This document shows positions 7,090 through 9,011 of a stretch of 9,011 nucleotides of DNA, piece by piece. Under the pieces are notes generated by a model. That model saw nothing but the letters and a program-made list of their open reading frames with translations, was not told the DNA's origin and ran no database searches. The translations under genes were made by a program, and so were the position numbers. The number at the start of each line of letters is the position of its first letter. Position 1 is the stretch's first letter. Source of the stretch: Candidatus Pelagibacter sp. TMED196 (lineage in GTDB: Bacteria > Pseudomonadota > Alphaproteobacteria > Pelagibacterales > Pelagibacteraceae); assembly GCA_002171925.1 (NCBI GenBank), contig NHIT01000012.1, forward strand, positions 1,998 to 11,008. The letters are read 5' to 3'.

Positions 7090-7950
7090 TTAGCTTGCTA
7101 AAAGAAATAATGTTATAAATATTAAAAATCCTGACAAATTATTAAGTTTGAAAGCTCTTAAACAATCTTGGGGTTTTTTTGGACTATAAATTTTAATTTG
7201 ATAAAATAGACTAAACATAAAAAAAACTAGTAATATTAAAAAATAATTTATCTCCAAGTTTATAACCAAATAAAACATCATTATTGAACTAACTAAATAA
7301 CAACTGGCAATAAAAAAAGTTAAGTTCTTTTTAAATTTAATTGCAGTAGATTTTACTCCAATAATTTCATCTTCAGATGCATCTTGCAGCCCATAAATCG
7401 TGTCATAGCCTAATGTCCAAAATATGGCTCCAATGTAAAAAATTATTGGCAAAACATCGATATTGTTCATTATAGACGTCCATGCCATCACTGATCCCCA
7501 ATTAAAAGTAAACCCCAAAAATAATTGGGGCCAATAAGTGAATCGTTTCATAAATGGATAGCTGAATGCAAATATCATGGAAAAGATACCAAGGCAGATT
7601 GTTAAAAAATTGAATTGAACTAATATTATGAATGCTATTAAACACAAAATTAATACATAGAACCAAGCTAATTTTTTATCTAACAACCCAGATGCAATCG
7701 GCCTTTCTTTTGTTCTAGAAACTTTTTTATCTATTTTTTCATCAACAATATCATTTACAATACATCCTGCACTTCTCATCAAAATAGAACCACTAAAGAA
7801 AAGAATTAAATGATAAAAAAAAATATTAAGATTTTTATCAAAGTAGTATGCAAGAGCTAAACCACTAGCACATGGCCAAAATAACAATAAGTATCCAGTC
7901 GGTTTGTTTAATCTTGTTACATTAATAAAATTTTTAAGATGTGATGACAT
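7090..7950 (-). CDS. ubiA: 4-hydroxybenzoate polyprenyltransferase UbiA
   Basis: UbiA is an inner-membrane prenyltransferase that attaches the polyprenyl tail to 4-hydroxybenzoate in ubiquinone synthesis, using Mg2+. From the preferred ATG at 7948-7950 it has 286 residues and starts MSSHLKNFINVTRLNKPTG. The first Asp-rich motif is NDIVDEKID (residues 66-74), followed by RTKERPIASG (80-89). The second is YDTIYGLQDASED (182-194) followed by IIGVKSTA (196-203). Several hydrophobic helices lie between and after them, as in the family. The frame stays open to a TTG at 7969-7971, which would add seven residues (MVFTRRI). I prefer the ATG because it is a standard codon with the purine-rich AAGAAG just upstream, and because the extension lies in the likely promoter gap. 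It heads the lipid A operon, 4 bp before msbA. Quinone specificity is inferred from the motifs. Confidence 0.93.
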   Translation of the reverse strand: MSSHLKNFINVTRLNKPTGYLLLFWPCASGLALAYYFDKNLNIFFYHLILFFSGSILMRSAGCIVNDIVDEKIDKKVSRTKERPIASGLLDKKLAWFYVLILCLIAFIILVQFNFLTICLGIFSMIFAFSYPFMKRFTYWPQLFLGFTFNWGSVMAWTSIMNNIDVLPIIFYIGAIFWTLGYDTIYGLQDASEDEIIGVKSTAIKFKKNLTFFIASCYLVSSIMMFYLVINLEINYFLILLVFFMFSLFYQIKIYSPKKPQDCLRAFKLNNLSGFLIFITLFLLAS

Positions 7951-7958
7951 TATTCTTC

Positions 7959-7987
7959 TTGTAAATACCAAACAGTAAATACATAAT
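7959..7987 (+). promoter_or_regulatory. Candidate sigma70-type promoter for the DUF2721 gene cluster
   Basis: TTGTAA (7959-7964, 4 of 6 matches to the -35 consensus) and CATAAT (7982-7987, 5 of 6 to the -10) are separated by exactly 17 bp. The -10 ends 14 bp before the ATG at 8002, so the transcript would have a leader of only about 8 nt. It is the best-formed promoter candidate I found in the window. The evidence is consensus matching in AT-rich DNA only. Confidence 0.38.
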
Positions 7988-7990
7988 CAA
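7962..7990 (-). promoter_or_regulatory. Weak candidate promoter for the ubiA-msbA-waaA-lpxK-lpxL operon
   Basis: On the minus strand TTGATT (7990 down to 7985) is followed after 17 bp by TATTTA (7967 down to 7962). The -35 is good at its first four bases; the -10 is poor (3 of 6). It would start transcription about 5 nt before the ATG at 7950. Its -35 overlaps the -10 of the divergent DUF2721 promoter candidate, so the two would compete for polymerase if both are real. Confidence 0.2.
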
Positions 7991-7997
7991 TTTGATT
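7985..7997. repeat. Short inverted repeat AATCAA-T-TTGATT in the divergent promoter gap
   Basis: A perfect 6-bp inverted repeat with a 1-bp centre lies 4 bp before the DUF2721 ATG and overlaps both promoter candidates. It could be a repressor half-site pair, but such a short AT-rich palindrome can arise by chance. No second copy was noticed before purD or DUF2093. Confidence 0.25.
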
Positions 7998-8001
7998 CGA
8001 T

Positions 8002-8406
8002 ATGAGTATAGACTACACAGTTGCAGCGTTATTATTTCCAGCTATGGCACTTTTAATGGGTGTTTATAATAGCAGATTTCATACTTTAAGTGCCTTGATT
8101 AGAAAACTTCATGATGAATATGTATTTGAGAAACACATCCCACCTGAGTGGAAGAAACAACTTAAAAACTTAAGAGCAAGAAGTATCAATTTAAAGTATT
8201 CCATTGGTTGTGCAGGAATAGCTTTTCTATTCGATATGTTAACGGTCTTCGCACTTTATTTAAATTTAATTTTTTATGCCAGATTGATTTTTGGTCTTTG
8301 TTGTCTTTCACTGTTTTTTTCCATAGTTTTATATCTTGGTGAGATTTTTGTTTCAACGCGTGCATTAAAACTTCACTTATCTGACATGAAAATAGACGAA
8401 GAATAA
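8002..8406 (+). CDS. DUF2721 family small integral membrane protein
   Basis: The 134-residue protein fits the DUF2721 family. It opens with a hydrophobic helix carrying the LLFPAMALLMGVYNSRF pattern (residues 10-26), then LSALIRKLHDEY (29-40) and a charged stretch with QLKNLRARSINLKYS (53-67). Two more membrane helices lie at about 68-90 and 93-117, and the tail is short and polar (118-134). The expected topology is three transmembrane segments with a conserved Arg/His-rich cytoplasmic loop; the topology is predicted, not shown. The family has no established function that I know of. The ATG follows the best promoter candidate in the window. Only 5 bp separate its stop from the next small membrane ORF, so it probably leads a three-gene transcript. 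It is divergent from ubiA, which may be chance adjacency. Confidence 0.8.
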   Translation: MSIDYTVAALLFPAMALLMGVYNSRFHTLSALIRKLHDEYVFEKHIPPEWKKQLKNLRARSINLKYSIGCAGIAFLFDMLTVFALYLNLIFYARLIFGLCCLSLFFSIVLYLGEIFVSTRALKLHLSDMKIDEE

Positions 8407-8411
8407 TATTT

Positions 8412-8579
8412 ATGAAAATTAACGCAATTAGAGCTTTTATAATCGCCGCAATAGTAATAATTCTTTTGTATGCACTAGGACTTTTTTTGCCAATAATAAT
8501 GACATCAAAGTCCTCATCAATTAAAACTTTTGATAATAATTTAGTTTTAGAATACCATAATAAAAAAAATGTTTTCTAA
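8412..8579 (+). CDS. Small single-pass membrane protein, 55 residues, unrecognised
   Basis: An ATG at 8412-8414 opens a 55-codon frame ending in TAA at 8577-8579. The product starts MKINAIRAFIIAAIVIILLY, has one hydrophobic helix at about residues 8-30 (up to LFLPIIM) and then a polar 25-residue tail rich in Ser, Asn and Lys. A basic N-terminus followed by the helix predicts a membrane anchor or uncleaved signal with the tail in the periplasm; there is no lipobox cysteine. It lies 5 bp after the DUF2721 gene and overlaps the next ORF by 11 bp, and without it there would be a 162-bp gap in a window where real gaps are at most about 50 bp. I do not recognise a family. No Shine-Dalgarno is obvious. 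Coding status is inferred from position, the coherent membrane helix and fit with the neighbours. Confidence 0.6.
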   Translation: MKINAIRAFIIAAIVIILLYALGLFLPIIMTSKSSSIKTFDNNLVLEYHNKKNVF

Positions 8580-8760
8580 ACCAGTAATACTTTTAATTGT
8601 TTTAGTTCTCTTACTAGTTTTTTACCTAGTGATTAGAATTGGCGCAGGAAAAAGTAAAGAAATTGAAAATTCTAAAAACTTAAAAAGATATCTTTTTGGA
8701 GTTAGAATATTAATAATTATTTTAGCTCTTGTCGGTATAGTATTATGGTTCTTTCTTTAA
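8569..8760 (+). CDS. Small two-helix membrane protein, 63 residues, unrecognised
   Basis: The product has two clear transmembrane helices, residues 5-23 ([19 protein letters not shown]) and about 44-62 ([20 protein letters not shown]). They are joined by a basic, polar loop (about 24-43) with [16 protein letters not shown]. The positive loop predicts a hairpin with both ends outside and the loop in the cytoplasm. The GAGKS string resembles part of a P-loop only by chance: the protein is too small and lacks the rest of the fold. The ATG overlaps the end of the 55-residue ORF by 11 bp in another frame, suggesting coupled translation within the DUF2721 transcript. Its last 18 bp overlap the 3' end of the DUF1289 gene on the other strand. 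I do not recognise a family and assign no function. Confidence 0.65.
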   Translation: MFSKPVILLIVLVLLLVFYLVIRIGAGKSKEIENSKNLKRYLFGVRILIIILALVGIVLWFFL

Positions 8761-9009
8761 TTTTTTAGAGTAAACCATTTTCCCAAACTCAATTTTTTCA
8801 TTATAAGACTGATTAAAAGTTTTAAGCTGAGTTTCACTCATCCTATTTTTTAAAGTAATCAAATTTTCCTCTTTCCAGGAATTCTTTGTTTCTGGGTTTT
8901 TCCAAACTTTTTTCTCTCCATCCGTCCTTGCACAACCATAACAAAATCCTGTTTTAGGATCACTTTTACAAATGCTTATACAGGGACTTAATATTTTTAA
9001 ATTATTCAT
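8743..9009 (-). CDS. DUF1289 family small cysteine-motif protein
   Basis: The 88-residue product has the DUF1289 signature near its N-terminus: S-P-C10-I-S-I-C14-K-S-D, then G-F-C23-Y-G-C26-A-R-T (residues 8-29). The four cysteines (CX3C and CX2C) could bind a metal such as zinc or an Fe-S cluster; that is inference from spacing. A W-containing stretch (W36, W45) and a helical, Lys-rich C-terminal part follow. Small DUF1289 proteins are common in proteobacteria and have no settled role that I know of. The ATG at 9007-9009 lies 2 bp inside the right edge, so an upstream start cannot be excluded, but the family usually begins shortly before the SPCxxxC motif, as here. Its 3' end overlaps the + strand two-helix ORF by 18 bp. 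Confidence 0.85.
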   Translation of the reverse strand: MNNLKILSPCISICKSDPKTGFCYGCARTDGEKKVWKNPETKNSWKEENLITLKNRMSETQLKTFNQSYNEKIEFGKMVYSKKLKKEP

Positions 9010-9011
9010 TT

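Noticed and set aside
8641..8660. GAGKS string in the 63-residue ORF, resembling a P-loop
   Set aside because: The protein is two helices with a 20-residue loop. There is no strand before the motif and no Walker B, so nucleotide binding is not credible.

Overview
This is a gene-dense, strongly AT-rich stretch (by eye roughly a quarter to 30% G+C). It carries ten recognisable genes, two small unrecognised membrane ORFs, and almost no non-coding DNA. DUF2093 and the gene content point to an alphaproteobacterium. The extreme AT bias, 0-30 bp spacers, overlapping stops and Lys/Asn/Ile-rich proteins resemble the streamlined free-living Pelagibacterales (SAR11). The presence of purD (de novo purine synthesis) argues against an AT-rich obligate intracellular rickettsia. 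The assignment is an inference from composition and gene content, not from a phylogeny.

Layout. Bases 1-210 (+) are the 3' end of glucose-6-phosphate isomerase (pgi), which runs off the left edge. It meets rsmD (-) tail to tail with overlapping stop codons. rsmD is coupled by a 4-bp ATGA overlap to purD (-). A 28-bp divergent gap separates purD from a lone + strand DUF2093 gene, which ends 2 bp from the end of lpxL. From about 7950 down to 2270 a five-gene minus-strand operon reads ubiA - msbA - waaA - lpxK - lpxL, with junctions of 4 bp, 6 bp, a 4-bp overlap and a 4-bp overlap. A 51-bp divergent gap (measured from the preferred ubiA start) then leads to a + strand trio: a DUF2721 membrane protein, a 55-residue and a 63-residue membrane ORF. 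The trio's end overlaps by 18 bp the end of a minus-strand DUF1289 gene close to the right edge.

How the genes work together. LpxK (4'-kinase), WaaA (Kdo transfer), LpxL (secondary acylation) and MsbA (inner-membrane flipping) are consecutive late steps of Kdo-lipid A biogenesis, so the operon is a compact outer-membrane assembly module. UbiA, the membrane prenyltransferase of ubiquinone synthesis, leads it. PurD and RsmD form a separate housekeeping pair.

I see no mobile elements, CRISPR, tRNA or rRNA, and no intrinsic terminators. This is mostly ordinary core genome. The points that deserve a second look are the shortened SRGYG region in LpxK, the two unnamed small membrane ORFs behind DUF2721, the overlapping divergent promoter candidates before ubiA/DUF2721, the ubiA start choice, and three gene convergences with no room for a terminator. 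I found no clear evidence of a new multi-gene system.
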